Assembly (NCBI GenBank): GCA_002633005.1
Contig: NMRA01000246.1
Location: forward strand, 172,025 to 236,024
Reading direction: 5' to 3'
DNA length: 64,000 bases
From: Phoronis australis
Taxonomy: Eukaryota; Phoronida; Phoronidae
Shown here: piece after piece, positions 1 through 13,440 of the stretch
Layout of the letters: each line of letters starts with the position of its first letter
How positions within the stretch are numbered: the first letter of the stretch is position 1
Made by a program: the position numbers and the translations under genes
The notes under the pieces: generated by a model
What the model was told of the DNA's origin: nothing
Seen by the model: only the letters and a program-made list of their open reading frames with translations
The model's database searches: none

Positions 1-1736
1 CTGTACATGAAGTCCTGCCCCCAATAGAACAAACAATAGAAGACAGTGCTCTAGATCACTTATAAACTTGGCAAACAATGTTAGACCGCAGAACCGGGGC
101 CTTCTAGTAAATGTCATATTAAAAACTACAACCAAGATTATTGGTCAGATTCCAGATTTCAAATCTATATAAACCCAACAGTCTTTTGGGATAGACTTCA
201 GAATTCAATGTTGCTCGAATTTGCAACCCAAAACAAGAACACCCAATGGTTCATAAACTGAACTGACTAAATTTCAAGTAGAACAGACAAGCCCACCCAA
301 GATAATCCAAGATAAAGACCATCTTTATCAGCTAACTCCTACTGCTCATCTTGGGAATGATCACCAAGAAACCGGAATGATGATAAAATGAATATCCCAG
401 CTGATAATGAATACAACAGACAGTAAGGCAGTGGATTTAAACTTAAGACACACAGACATAGAGTGAGGATTACAGGAGATTTAATGCTTCAGGCTCTTTA
501 ATTAAATATTTTATGTCTATGTGACAGCATAGACATGGACTGGCTCGACAATCTTTGTAATATTCTAACATAAATTTAATGCACACTTCCACAACTGTTT
601 TGAGTATTTTTATGAGATTCACAATTAGTAACAACTTGGATTTGTTCATGATGTTCAATCTTGAACTTTTTCAGTAATGCAGATATTTCTACACTAAATC
701 ATTTTACGAACTTGAGCAGCACTGAACTTAGTACTTCATTGATGGGCAGATTCTGTGAAGATGTAGTCCACTTATAATTGTTGGATGATGATTATGCTTC
801 ATTCAGTTAACATATCACCACATTAATCACCCTGCAGTCCTTGCATGGGGAGTAAACTCAACCATACCCTTTTAGATCCATAACCATGCCATCATGGTAA
901 TTTTTGTCCTAATCACGCCATATGTCTGAACCGAAAAAATGAACAGTAAGACATTAGATATTTTGCTCAGTAGCATGGTGTCTGTGTGCCATTCAGTGGT
1001 CACCAAACATTTAGTGAATAGTTGAATCTTTGCAATTTAGACAGCTGTTAGAAAATGTAGAAATGGTTACTACAGAAACTGTTTAAGTGAGGAAGTACTA
1101 CTACAGCATACCGCAGTCATCCAGGTTAAAGGTACAGGGGGGGGGGGGCACTTAAATTGGGCAATTGAAAACTCAGGGGTAGAGCACTAAGTTGAGCCTG
1201 GGTCTTTAGTAGAAATTTGGGAAGTTGAAAAGGGGCATTTACCCAAACAGTAGCAGGATACAAATTTCATTTGTGTCAGACTGACTTGCGAAGGTCAAAT
1301 AAAAGTAAGACATAGCAGGAGAGTACGAGTAATTTCAAGCCCTAATAATTAAGGCAAGGCGCCACTGAAAGTATGACTGCTCACTACTCAGAGGAAAGCA
1401 AGCTCTGGAATCAGAAATTTGCAGGTGATTTCAAGGAAGTCTCGATGGCATGAAAATTTAAAGGTAAAAATATAAAATTTCATGATTAAGTAATTATAAG
1501 CAGAACATGAGCACAACCCCAGATGAGTATGTATGTTTGAAAATTTGAACAAACCTGCATTAGCATAACCTCTTCCCATAGCTGCTGTTTGAGTATGGAC
1601 TCTTTGTGAATTTCATTGGCCAGTTGTTTCCAATGTCGCGACACTGATAGACAGTTGTAAAGAGAGACCTCATCGAGAAGACCAAGGATGTATTTGGACA
1701 AATGAACAGGTAGACATCGTATGAAGTCCTTATATT
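1..1736. repeat. Copy 1 of a ~1.7 kb near-identical direct repeat
   Basis: It matches 2522-4254 nearly base for base, with scattered substitutions and short indels. Examples are a longer G-run at 1138-1148 and a four-base insertion near 1345. It ends abruptly at the N at 1737. The 1738-2520 segment between the copies holds FBXW10 exon 3 and is not repeated in the window. Confidence 0.9.
1555..1736 (-). pseudogene. Second copy of the FBXW10-like F-box exon (truncated at an N)
   Basis: This encodes the same residues as 4070-4251 (KDFIRCLPVHLSKYILGLLD through EEVMLMQ) with the same donor. It is cut at its 5' side by the single unknown base at 1737, so the acidic upstream half and the acceptor are absent. 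It lies downstream of exon 3 in the gene's reading direction, where a second F-box is not expected. It is best read as part of the repeated block 1-1736 / 2522-4254: an assembly duplicate of the allelic exon, or a recent duplication. Confidence 0.75.
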
Positions 1737-2050
1737 NACAAATTTAGGAATCCTTCACTTACAACGGCATAGGGCACAGTGACTAAAAATTTCCTTATTT
1801 CAAAGCCCCATATTGGAATTTCTTTAACTTGTCAGTACTTACCAAAGTAAATGACAATGACCTTCAGATATCTGATAATCTATTAACAGAAATTCAATGC
1901 TGAGTGACTTTCATGACCATTCCAGTGTTTCAAATCAAACAGTTAAGTCCAAAATTGTAATAATGAGACTGAATATGCTTTAGGACATTTTGACTTATTT
2001 TACAATATGACCGAATTTATTGCCATTTCAAAAGTTAGGATAGCACCTAC

Positions 2051-5000
2051 TCGCTATTCAACACCATCACATTATAAGCACCACAGTAGACATTGCGTTC
2101 CTCCATAATAATCTTGCGTGTCGACACACCGCTGTATGCAGTCTTGAAGCTAACTTCACTTTTAAAGGTGGTATGAATAACATCCTCATCAATGGTCTTA
2201 ACATCTAGAGAATTGTGCACCAGATTAGGCACAGGCACGTCGATGTCGTTAGCATACACTGGATTGGCTCCCTGAGCAGCTGCTCCCTAGAAAAAACATC
2301 ACCCTTGAAATATGACAACAGTTTGGGTACCATTAGTGAGCTTGGTAATATTATAACCTACTCTAGAGTTGTTCATTCCCTGAGATGGCTCTGCAGACAC
2401 TTTGAGTGTTGGGTTCATAATCTTGTTTGAGAAAGGGTTCAAACAACAGACTGATTCAAATATAAGGGTAAAGTGAATAACAATGCATGTATGTGGCAGT
2501 CAGGATTTTCTGCCACTTATGCTGTACATGAAGTCCTGCCCCCAATAGAACAAACAATAGAAGACAGTGATCTAGGTCACTTATAAACTTGACAAACAAT
2601 GTTAGACCAGCAGAACCGGGGCTTTCTAGTAAATGCCATATTAAAAACTACAACCAAGATTATTGGTCAGATTCCAGATTTCAAATCTATATAAACCCAA
2701 CAGTCTTTTGGGATAGACTTCAGAATTCAATATTGCTCAAATTTGCAACCCAAAACAAGAACACCCAATGGTTCATAAACTGAACTGACTAAATTTCAAG
2801 TAGAACAGACAAGCCCACCCAAGATAATCCAAGATAAAGACCATCTTTATCAGCTAACTCCTACTGCTCATCTTGGGAATGATCACTAAGAAACAGGAAT
2901 GATGATAAAATGAATATCCCAGCTGATAATGAATACAACAGTCAGTAAGGCAGTCATGGATTTAAACTTAAGACACACAGACATAGAGTGAGGATTACAG
3001 GGGATTTAATGCTGCAGGCTCTTTAATTAAATATTTTATGTCTATGTGACAGCGTACACATGGACTGGCTCGATGATCTTTGTCATATTCTAACATAAAT
3101 TTAATGCAAACTTCCACAACTGTTTTGAGTATTTTTATGTGATTCACAATTAGTAACAACTTGGATTTGTTCATGATGTTCAATCTTGAACTTTTTCAGT
3201 AATGCAGATATTTCTACACTAAATCATTTTACGAACTTGAGCAGCACTGAACTTAGTACTTCATTGATGGGCAAATTCTGTGAAGATGTAGTCCACTTAT
3301 AATTGTTGGATGATGATTATGCTTCATTCAGTTAACATATCACCACATTAATCACCCTGCAGTCCTTGCATGGGCAGTAAACTCAACCATCCCCTTTTAG
3401 ATCCAACCATGCTATCATGGTAATTTTTGTCCTAATTACCCCATATGGCTGAACCGAAAAAAATGAACAGTGGGAAATTAGATATTTTGCTCAGTAGCAT
3501 GGTGTCTGTGTGCTGTTCAATGGTCATAAAACATTTAGTGAATAGTTGAATCTTTGCAATTTAGACAGCAGTTAGAAAATGGAGAAATGGTTATTACAAA
3601 TACTGTTTAAGTGAGGAAGTAATACTACAGCACATTACAGCAGTCATCCAGGTTCAAGAGACAGGGGGGGCACTTAAATTGGGCAATTGAAAACTCAGGG
3701 GTAGAGCACTAAGTTCAGCCTGGGTCTTTAGAAATTTGGGAAGTTGAAAGGGGGCATTTACCCAAATAGTAGCAGGATACAAATTTCATTTGTGTCAGAC
3801 TGACTTGCGAAGGTCAAATAAAAGTAAGACATAGCAGGAGAGTACGAGTAATTTCAAGCCCTAATAAGGCAAGGCGCCACTGAAAGTTTGACTGCTCACT
3901 ACTCAGAGGAAAGCAAGCTCTGGAACCTGAAATTTTCAGGTCATTTCAAGGAAGTCTCGATGGCATGAAAATTTAAAGGTAAAAATATAAAATTTTATGA
4001 TTAAGTAATTATAAGAAGAACACGAGTGCAACCCCAGATGAGTAGGTATGTTTGAAAATTTTAACAAACCTGCATTAGCATAACCTCTTCCCATAGCTGC
4101 TGTTTGAGTATGGACTCTTTGTGAATTTCATTGGCCAGTTGTTTCCAATGTCGCGACACTGATAAACAGTTGTAAAGAGAGACCTCATCGAGGAGACCAA
4201 GGATGTATTTGGACAAATGAACAGGTAGACATCGTATGAAGTCCTTATATTTTGCCACACCTGCATGACCTTTTATGGAGGTAGGAATAACGAGACAGCT
4301 CGGATCCAGTAAACTTATTTCAGTGTCTATAGACTCGTCACCACTGTCATCATTGATGATTTCTAGTTCAGCATCACTGTCATAGGTGGCAGCACTGAAG
4401 GGCGACTTGCAGAGTGGTGTGTATTCTGACTTTGTTTGTGCGATGAACGCGATGTCAGCATTGTTATCGGTGTGAAAACTTTCACAACTTGATGTCAGGG
4501 AAGCTCTCTCATAATCATCTGAAAAAACAAAATGTTGACATTGAAGCTTTTCTTGGAGACACCCTCTAATAAAGTGTTTCTATTTTTCTATTTGAAAATG
4601 AATGAACTTTTTAGCCCTGCAACTGCAAACATAAATGAAATCATATATTAGAAAACTGTAACAGCGTTTTTGTGATTTCATCTTGAAAATTTATAACCAA
4701 TAAGATTTGGTCATGTAACTGATACACTGTTGTTCTGCTATGACTTAGCCCTTCTTATTTGATAAATTTTGATTTTGACACAATTAATAGCAGGTTGGTA
4801 AAACGTCAAAGATCAAACTCTACAGGCTTTATACTTTCAGAAAACATTTACTTTTACTAAGAAAATTAATAATTTTGTATACATAAGGTTTAATACACAT
4901 ACTTGTGGATAAGGTCACATGACTTCAAAGAAAAAGTACACTTTCTTGAATATAAAGCCTTCTTCTCTTTGAATAACACTTGAACATTGCCTTATTCTAG

Positions 5001-8000
5001 ACCAGATGTTCATTTTGGCTTTAAGGATTTGAGTGATTGGTAACTTGTATTTTCAACATACTGGTGTTTTGTACCGGATAACATTTTGAGACAAAACCAA
5101 ATGTTTGGATGAGTGTATTATTTCTGATGCAAATACATTGATTAGTGTCAAGGCGCTTGTTGTTGTTTTTTGGTTATCACTGACAGAATTATCAAAATCC
5201 AATATGTAATCCACCTCAACTGTTCATAGACCTAGAATCATGCTTAAAGGCTTTTGTTTTTTACCATTCATTACCCTATTTTTAGCATTCAAACCCCTCT
5301 TTTGAACTAAAACAAAAAGCCTATGCACCATAAAAGAAACATTAAATAACACAAGTCTGAATTATTTTCATGCAATTCAATATAGTACGAAAGAATAAAC
5401 TGTTTAAACTGTTGTGTAAAACATTCCAAAGAGTTATTTTGCCAAAGAGAAATTGATGTATACATAACTGTATACTGAATAGTCCTTACTAAGTACAGTT
5501 GAAGTGTTGTTATTCACTACCACAATGATACTACACAAAAGACAGTGCAGATTTATTTGATATTTTCTTCCAATAAATGAAGAGATCAATATCATACTTT
5601 TAAGTTCTAGTTTAAAAATGTCTTTTTATCGAGCTTAGGTCAATTTCAAAGGCTTTATTAAGTTACTTTAAAAGCCTTTTATCCCAAGATAAACTGATGG
5701 GGCATGTTTCTATAATCACCCAATTGTGACTAGTCAAATAAAAACTTTAGATATCAAATTTACTTCGAAAATGCAAGATGGCTCTTCAGAAAGAATGAAT
5801 TATGTCTATGAGTGAGTAATTTGGTCAAATGTTACTACCTCTGTGTAATATTGGTAACATGAAACCCTACATTGGGTCTTAAATCTTACATAATATGCTC
5901 ACTTAAACAGGGCTGGTTGACCCACAAACACAATCCAAAGCTCTCTGAAATTATGTTTAAGGGTGAACTGTATGCATTAGCCACCAAGGCTTATCGAAAA
6001 CTGTTTAGCCTTAAACCAAATATGAGGCACAAAATGAAATATGTATTTGCACATTTGACAATATTTCATTATGATAGCAGATGTGAGTCAATATACTCTA
6101 GCTGCGACCTGTTTGCACTGAGATAAAAAGTGGCCAATTTGTTCCTAGGGATTTGTGAAGGAGTAAAGCAAAGGAAAACAAATGTGAGCCCAACCTAAGA
6201 ATTCTTGCCTTTTCATTTTCACAACCTTGCAATTGTACATTAGAACTGTCTCGACCTTTCTGTAAATTACAGTTTAACATCACAGCAAACTTCAAATAAA
6301 TGGGTGAACATTTGAAAGAAGTTAATGCCAACATGCTGATGATGGCTGCAACCCCAAACTGTAAGTGCCTAATGACAACCAATAATTCACATTCTGCCTA
6401 ATTAAGAAGCAAATACTGTAAACCTTACTCCTTCAAATGTTTATAATGTAAATTTAACATACTGTGCTTTGAACTGCAAAGCACATTAGTGAAAGTATTT
6501 ATTGTACAAATGTTGCATGTAATAATACAGTGAGTACAGTAGTTCTAACAAAACGTGACACAATGAAAGGCATACCTAGACATTTCTACTGTGACCACCT
6601 TACAACAAGACATAACCAGAGTGCAATGTTCAAGGTGCATACATAAATCCATTTATCTCAGTGCTACATTCATTCACATCTTGTGAAAATTTAAGACAAG
6701 CAATTTTCTTACGAGAGATCTTGACAGAGTTGCATTAAGGCCCTTAAATCTCGATGACGGAAGGTAGTGTGATCACACGCTTTGCTTGTAATGCGATATC
6801 TTGTGAAGTCTTAAGTAATCTTGCATTTTCGCAAGGTTCTTGTATCTACAGAACACACGCCTGATCTAGCATGCATAAAAATCCAGTTTCACTCCGCTGA
6901 GCAGGAAAGGTTGTACATCGAAGCACCTACATTAATTGTGTTATCAAGTGCTGGACAATTCAGTCTCCAGTTAGTGACCAGATAACATCATCACATTATC
7001 TGAACATTTGTTGTGGTCACCATCATGGCAGACTGATGGCAAAAATCCCTTCAAACTTGAGAGTTATACTGGGGAATAGCTTGCCATTATACAGTTAGTA
7101 TTCATTACAGTTGGTCTTCATCCATTTCAAGATTTAATAAAACCTTTTTGATAATACAGTGCTAAATGACAAAACATTGTTCAATACTTTATGCTTGTTA
7201 TTTTTTATTTATTCTTGTTAAAGTATACCTGGTTATTGTTTATAATGAGTAGTTTGTATTTAATTTATTTGTTCTTATTTTTGTGCTCCACGTCAGGACT
7301 ATAATGTGACTATATGTGGCTCGACTTTTCTTTTGTCATCCTCAGCTTATTTCATGTGAAGGGTTTTTAATAGCCTATTGTTGTATATATTACAGTATAT
7401 TTATTTTACCATATGAGATTTGCTAAATAAAACTACTTATCTGTTTATTTTAACCTCTGTTAAGACATTGCTTGTGTACCTGACCCAACTGTGCAACTGG
7501 CTTGGATGTCAATATGCTGCGTGGTTTGAGGATATTTACTAAGTCCAGGCTTGGACCACAAACCTCGTAAAACATCTTTGCTCCAAAACTTCATCAATTT
7601 GTTGACAATATAATTGTTAATTGTTTTTTAACTGCTTTTGCTAGAGAGATCAGAATGATCTTTAGGTCAGTTGCAGCTCTGATTGGAGATTCTAAACAAT
7701 GAATCTACTGTGCTGTATTAATTTGAATCCTGAGTTAATGATGCAAGTTGACCAGCATTGATTTTTCAATCTGTACGTCTTGTTACCATTAAATATTAAT
7801 ATAGCTGTAATGCAGACATAGAACAACATAAGCCTCTCACTACGCCAATTAGTCGCTTGTGGCCTTGATAACTGTCTACCTAATGTTACCTTCACAACTG
7901 ATAATGACAGTTGCTTCTAAGCAGTAAACCATTGCTTGAGACACAGTAATAGAGTACATTAACAGGAAGAAAAGATATTGATTTTGGCATATACCTTTCA

Positions 8001-9057
8001 ATATTGGAAATGCATTCAATTGAACATGTGGAGAATTAACACAGAGATGTTATTGACTTCCCAACTGATATGAAAACACCTGAGACAAAGCACAATACCA
8101 ATATACAAAAGTGTGTCAATTGTTTCAAAAATGAGTTTACATATGCTCCGTGACAAATAGCAAATTTCTGTACACATTATTGCATAGTGTGCGAACACAA
8201 CCTGCGGCTTCAGGCGATGTGTGCTCAAGAGAATGCCAATAAAGGTGGATAAAGTGTACTGGACTGCTTAGAATAGAACTTGCATGAACAAAAACCTGTC
8301 TGTTGTTAACATACTCTTTTTCTCTATGGTACATGAAAAAGTTACAAAAATGTAAGAATAGAAAACAAATTCTTTTAAACAAAATTTAAATTTCTGTTGT
8401 AAAATTCCAGGTTTTGAAATCAAACCCAAAATAAAGTTGCGGATCAAAAAGTAGTACAGCAGATTTCAAAAACCGAGGCTCTGAGTTCAACTGTCAAATT
8501 CAAGCAGACTTACCCGTTTGTATCGTTGCCTTTCTTTCTGAAACCAGCAGAGTTTTCACCTGGTTGGCAGTGACTGACAGGAGATGAACCTCACACAGTT
8601 GTAATACACATAGAAGAAAGTTGGATTTAGTCCAGTAGTTGGAGGATCGAAACCACTCCCAAGTACTAGATATACTCGCTTCCACTTTGCTAACGGACAT
8701 GGCATGATCATGACTAACAGATGCCGAGTCTGTATTTAAGCTAGGGTGAGTCCTTGAGCGAGCGTATGTGAAGTCTTTAGAAATAAGTGGTGATAGCATG
8801 CGTACTAAATTGTCTAGAAGGTCGATACTGTTGAGACGTCGAATTAGTCCGAGAGTGAAACGTTTTCTTGTCTCATCTCCACATCTTGGAAACCAATCCC
8901 TAGTCTTGTTTACATGTTGCGTGATTTGGCAGGTTTCACATTGGCCGCATATAGTGGCTTTTCCTTCATAGACGCATCGCAGTTTGGGCGCCTGACCAAT
9001 GTTGAAGACAAATGGTTCACTGTTTTTATTTGGATGCTTCATCACTTCAAGAACCAT
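2051..9057 (-). CDS. FBXW10: FBXW10-like F-box/WD40 protein, 5' exons (partial)
   Basis: Predicted substrate receptor of an SCF-type ubiquitin ligase. Three exons join in frame on the minus strand: 9057-8514 (ATG at 9057; donor GTAAGT), 4518-4070 (acceptor after a T-rich tract; donor GTTTGT) and 2286-2051 (acceptor TTCTAG; donor GTAGGT). Phases are 1, 0 and 2, giving about 409 residues. Exon 1 has a CETC motif, then WFPRCGDETRKRF and KDFTYARSR, the N-terminal region typical of FBXW10/CDRT1. The F-box lies at about residues 274-314 (DFIRCLPVHLSKYILGLLD). Exon 3 ends with EERNVYCGAYNVMVL, the segment that precedes the WD40 propeller in this family. The propeller exons must lie beyond the window start. 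A second F-box exon copy lies downstream at 1736-1555. Family assignment is from remembered conserved motifs; exon 3's donor is the least certain junction. Confidence 0.87.
2522..4254. repeat. Copy 2 of the ~1.7 kb direct repeat
   Basis: Partner of 1-1736. This copy reads through without a break into the rest of the F-box exon and its intron up to exon 1 at 8514, so it is probably the authentic position. The outer part is intronic. Confidence 0.9.
4519..8513 (-). other. FBXW10-like intron 1 (4 kb, no gene seen)
   Basis: AT-rich intronic sequence between two well-matched splice sites. Short open frames on both strands (for example 5872-6126 and 8016-8382) lack family resemblance and are treated as chance. 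No tRNA, no satellite and no clear transposon ends were recognised. Confidence 0.6.
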
Positions 9058-11760
9058 GTTGATGTAAGATTTCTACCTGGCAGATCCCAGGCTTAGCAAG
9101 AGGATATGCAGACCACTGGGAAACTGAAAAATAAAACAGTGTTTTGAATTAACTTGCCAAATTATGACTATAGCTGAAATCAGACAATCACACAAAGCAT
9201 TAACCTGACCATGAAAGATGATATGTATAGGTTCAGTTCACAAAGTCTTGCCCATCCAAACATGTGACTTTAAAGATCAGTGTCACCTTTTTTTAAAGCA
9301 TTAAATCCTAGGAACGGGCATAAATGTTAGCTCAATATGCGAAATTAACTCTTCCGTTGACTCACCTGAGACCTCCAGGATGACAGACAACCCCACTATG
9401 GTTTAGTGTGAAGAAGATTTAGAACAGTACAGGCTGGTACTGGCTGAGTATGAAATTTGAAATCATAGACATAGTACACACAACCATAGCCAGCAAGATA
9501 GCTGTATGCAGACTAGAACTAAAAACACATTTATTCATAGCTTTGACACTGTCGCTAAAGAGATAGACTCCGACAGAAATACGTGCAGTGCCCTAGTGGG
9601 CCTAGTGGCCTACTCAACCGTGAACTTAGTCAGTAAAAATCTTCATTGAAGAGCAAAATGTATTTAAAAACGACATGAAAACCAAGTTGATAACACCCTC
9701 ACCTCTTTATCAACAACCCACAGCGAATTTCCCCCAAGCAAGATGCCTTCAACATCTTTCAGCATCTTCTACCGCAAAATCGCACCTTACAGTCTGTGTA
9801 TTTTGAAGCCTCGATTTCACACGACACTAAGGAGCATCTATTAAAACAAATTGGGCATTTCGAAATGATAGTAAAATTTACAGAAGCTTCAGCAAAAACA
9901 TTATATGTCGTTCAATGACCTGCTGTGTTAATAAATATTACAAAAATCTTCTACAAAAGTAAACGCATGGATTAAAAATTTCCGATCCCCATGTCGTCTC
10001 CACGGGAACAAAAACTATTTATCCTAGTTTTCATTACCTCCGCTAGATGTCTCATCAAGTATCTTGTTGCGAACCAGTTTGTGTGCGAACAATATCTCAT
10101 TGGTTGCAACGTAGTCGCCAGGTGGCGAGACCTTCAAGTCCACGAGTGAGGCCTAAAACTGGAAAGCGCCATGTGCATGGATGTGGCAGAACCGTGGTGA
10201 TACGGCCCTCAGATAGACTAGTATAGAGTAAACAAGAGAAAATTTGCATTTAAATACGCAAAACGTTAACCATGCTACTTCAAAACTGTTTTAAAACTAT
10301 AAGTTAATTTAGGGGCCTCGAGCAAAACGCAATCCCCGGCCCAATAAAAAACGTAAATACAAATTTGGTCATTGAATGCGTCAAATATGAGATACTCCTA
10401 AATTTAAAAAGGCACCACTAATTTTAAAAACTGACTCAGTCCATCAACTATAGACAGCGCTTCCGTCACACTGAGTGTAAAATAACGAACGTCTGAAAGG
10501 GTACATCCTTTGGCTTATAGTAAGCAAAAATTTCTGACTTCTGAGTGTTTCTTGTAAGATGCCTCCAGTTTCGCGACTGAAAAAAAATTTATTTGTGTAG
10601 AAGTTAATCCATCAAAAACATACGATATTCGATGATATTCTTGAACCCAGTGCAAGGACGCTTTGCGATATTACTTCCAACGCTAGGAAGGGGCTAGTTT
10701 GGATACTTCTAGTTCGACACTATAGCTGAACACACGCTTCTCCATAAGAAAAAAATTATTCGGTTAATTTTGGTTTTCCAATTTTATACTTTTGCCACGA
10801 GAACTTTAACATAAACTGATGGCAAAAGTAAAGAAATTTCAATATATTTTTAACTAAAGTTCACCGTACACGCATGTCCCATGCGCGCGCGCACAAACAC
10901 ACCAGCCACTTATACTCCTAAAGTACTTGTCACGGCATGTTCTTGAAAAAATAGAGCGTGAAACTACGAGACGGCAGTTGCATTTAAGCGTCAGTGCCGA
11001 AGTTACCCCGGGGTTAGGCATTAGACTACCCGGCACGGTTCATGACAACATGTCGTCAAGACCCCTGTTTATCAGGGAATCTAATCTAAGGCTCTGTTGT
11101 TTGGAGTAAAGCAATTACCTCATAAGAGATGTCTTCACGGCAATAAAACACTGGCTATAGAATAATTTGATATATCATGGACTCGAACTGGTGATTTTTT
11201 AATTGTTTGGCTTCAGAAATTGAATTCTTCGAAAAAGGTAAGGATAATTTTTGCTCAAAAAAAAATCTTTTTCTTTTCATTTATTTTTTATTTTCCCAGT
11301 TCAGATGAGGAAGGGCAAAGGTCTGGGATTCCCGTACCTTACTTTACAATCAGACTGTAGGATTTAACTAACCATCTGAGACGGGATTTCATAAACAAAA
11401 ATAAACAAAGGAAAACACGTAACGAGGAGTATTTAGAATATTTTGCAATAAACCGTACCCCGTGAAGATAGATAATAGTGATTTACAAAATGTAGCTTTG
11501 CATTGTTATTAAATCCTTCATTGCCGACCTTCTATTTGTAAAACTGTCCAATTCTATTTTTTATTAATGTATTATCGAAACAGTATTCTTTTTGCAATGT
11601 ATTTAGATTTGGAGGTTTACCTCTCATTAGTTGCTTATGTGTGTGAAATTTGCAAAGGCTTAAAATTAATTTTGGAACGGGGTGGTTTCTTCATCTGTAT
11701 CCAAATAAAACTGTAACTACATTAGTATTCAAAGAAGTATTGATTCACTTTCTAATCCAG
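9058..11760. other. Upstream region of FBXW10-like gene; no gene recognised
   Basis: Contains the presumed 5' UTR and promoter of the minus-strand FBXW10-like gene. GC-richer stretches with CpG occur around 10070-10210 and 10860-11060. No convincing exon or RNA gene was seen. The left edge of the L1-like remnant begins near 11770. Confidence 0.45.
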
Positions 11761-11769
11761 TTCTCTATC

Positions 11770-13440
11770 GTGTTTCAAAAGTTCTGAACAACATCACACT
11801 GCCAGTAAAAATGAAGCAAAGTCTCAGGTTTTCTCTTACAGAAAATACACTGAAAGAAATTGGTAACACCAATTTTCACAAGATAAGAATTGCAACTGAT
11901 AATTCTACGAGACAGCCTAAACTTAAACCATCAAAGTTTGACATCACGTTGTAGGCATTTTTCCACCAATCAGACGTACCAGGTTTACCAAGGTCTGTCT
12001 GTTATTTCAGATCAGACCTAGGTCTACAATATTTACAAAACACAAAACCGTAGTATATATGTTTTGTCCCTTTTATATGCAAGCAACAATTTTACAGCAA
12101 TCGGCATAAAGGTGTACAGAAGAGAAAATCGTCTTGTTTTAAATTTGACTATTTACATCAAATAGCTTCTCTGAGGCCATCAACTTTCAGAAACATAGGT
12201 AAAAAAATTTACAAAAACCACCAAACGACAATAAAAACTCGTCCTTGTCCAATACATTTGAGCTGTAACAAATACCCTTTTCATACCAATTCCTCCCAAA
12301 TAGAATTTCGCCATCAATCTTGTCACTGAAGTTGTACCAGTTTGGCTGGTCAGTTATTTCTTCTTGATCAATTATATTTGAGAAACCATGTAGGTAATCA
12401 AATATTTCCTTCCAAAATGGATCTTAGTTTGGGTAGCAACGTGCTTATGGAAGTACTTCCCAAAGTTTAGACAGTCCAGTGATATTAATTTAATTCAGTA
12501 CTTAACAAGGTACGCATATGCACTACAATAGGTGGCAGATACTGAGGCTTTCAGGATCCTACGCTTCCATGTAATCTTGACTGCTTTAACAAAAGAAGAA
12601 ACGTCTATAATTTTACATCCACCCAGCTGATGCTGTTAAATCATGTGTTTACGACCAATTCTATTGCATTTTCCACCCCCAATATAATTAAAGTGCATTT
12701 TTCAAAATGTTTACAAAACAGATAGCTAGAAATTGGCAACGACAAAAGAACATTGACCAGTTTTGGGAGAAAAAATGATTTCACAACAGCATTTTTCCAA
12801 ACGTAGTAAATTTCTTTTTGAACATCTTACTATTTTCTTTTTGAAATCGACCAATTTAATGTTAAAATTAATATTACTCATTTCTTCAATGATTGACAGT
12901 AGAAAAAACAATCCCAAGAATTTTAATTTATGAACTAAATCATTTTTCAAAATGTTTAAAAGCATTTGTCAGAGCAAAATGTTGAATTACTACACGGGTG
13001 TATGTGTTATGGAAACTATCCAGATACAAGTTGCTTTATCTAAATACGGGAGTTAAACGAGTATGCTTCGAAACAGTTCAAGTAGGTCAAGAGCGTTTTT
13101 TATCGACCTTTCTGTACCGTCAATGATAATGGCAGCGTCATCAGCATATTGGACTAATTTATATTCCTTAGAAGTGTTTTAGATGATTGACCTGTGAGTC
13201 GTGATACCGCACAAAAGAACGGCGTAGGTATTAGATTTTGAAATCGCTGTCGTCTGAAGTTGAAACCAAATGGGAAGTTTTTGTATTGGCCAGAACTGCT
13301 TGTCGTGGGACAAGTTTGGCGGTGTTCATTGCAATTGCACCGTTCAAGTGTAGTCGCAGGGAAATCACCAGTTTCACATTACAGTATGACTGCCTGACCA
13401 TTCACGCTGTGTTTTCAAGTAGTTTTCAAAAATGAATAGA
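11770..13440 (-). mobile_element. L1/Tx1-like non-LTR retrotransposon ORF2 remnant
   Basis: Read on the minus strand with several frameshifts and stops, the order is that of an L1-type ORF2 C-terminal half. A reverse-transcriptase catalytic motif EYKLVQYADDAAIII lies at about 13170-13115. The thumb follows (KFLG.. near 12920, SFVKAVKITWKRRIL near 12590-12550). A DPFWKEIFDYLHGF block comes next (about 12425-12380), then a GRNWYEKGI block near 12300. A terminal CCHC-type knuckle (CIFCKRKPETLLHFYWQC) lies at 11855-11802. The 5' part including the endonuclease is missing. It is dead: no frame runs through. Clade is inferred from motif style. Confidence 0.8.

Noticed and set aside
5872-6382. Overlapping plus and minus frames in FBXW10 intron 1
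   Set aside because: Both are AT-rich, lack splice borders or family similarity, and overlap each other, so they look like chance.
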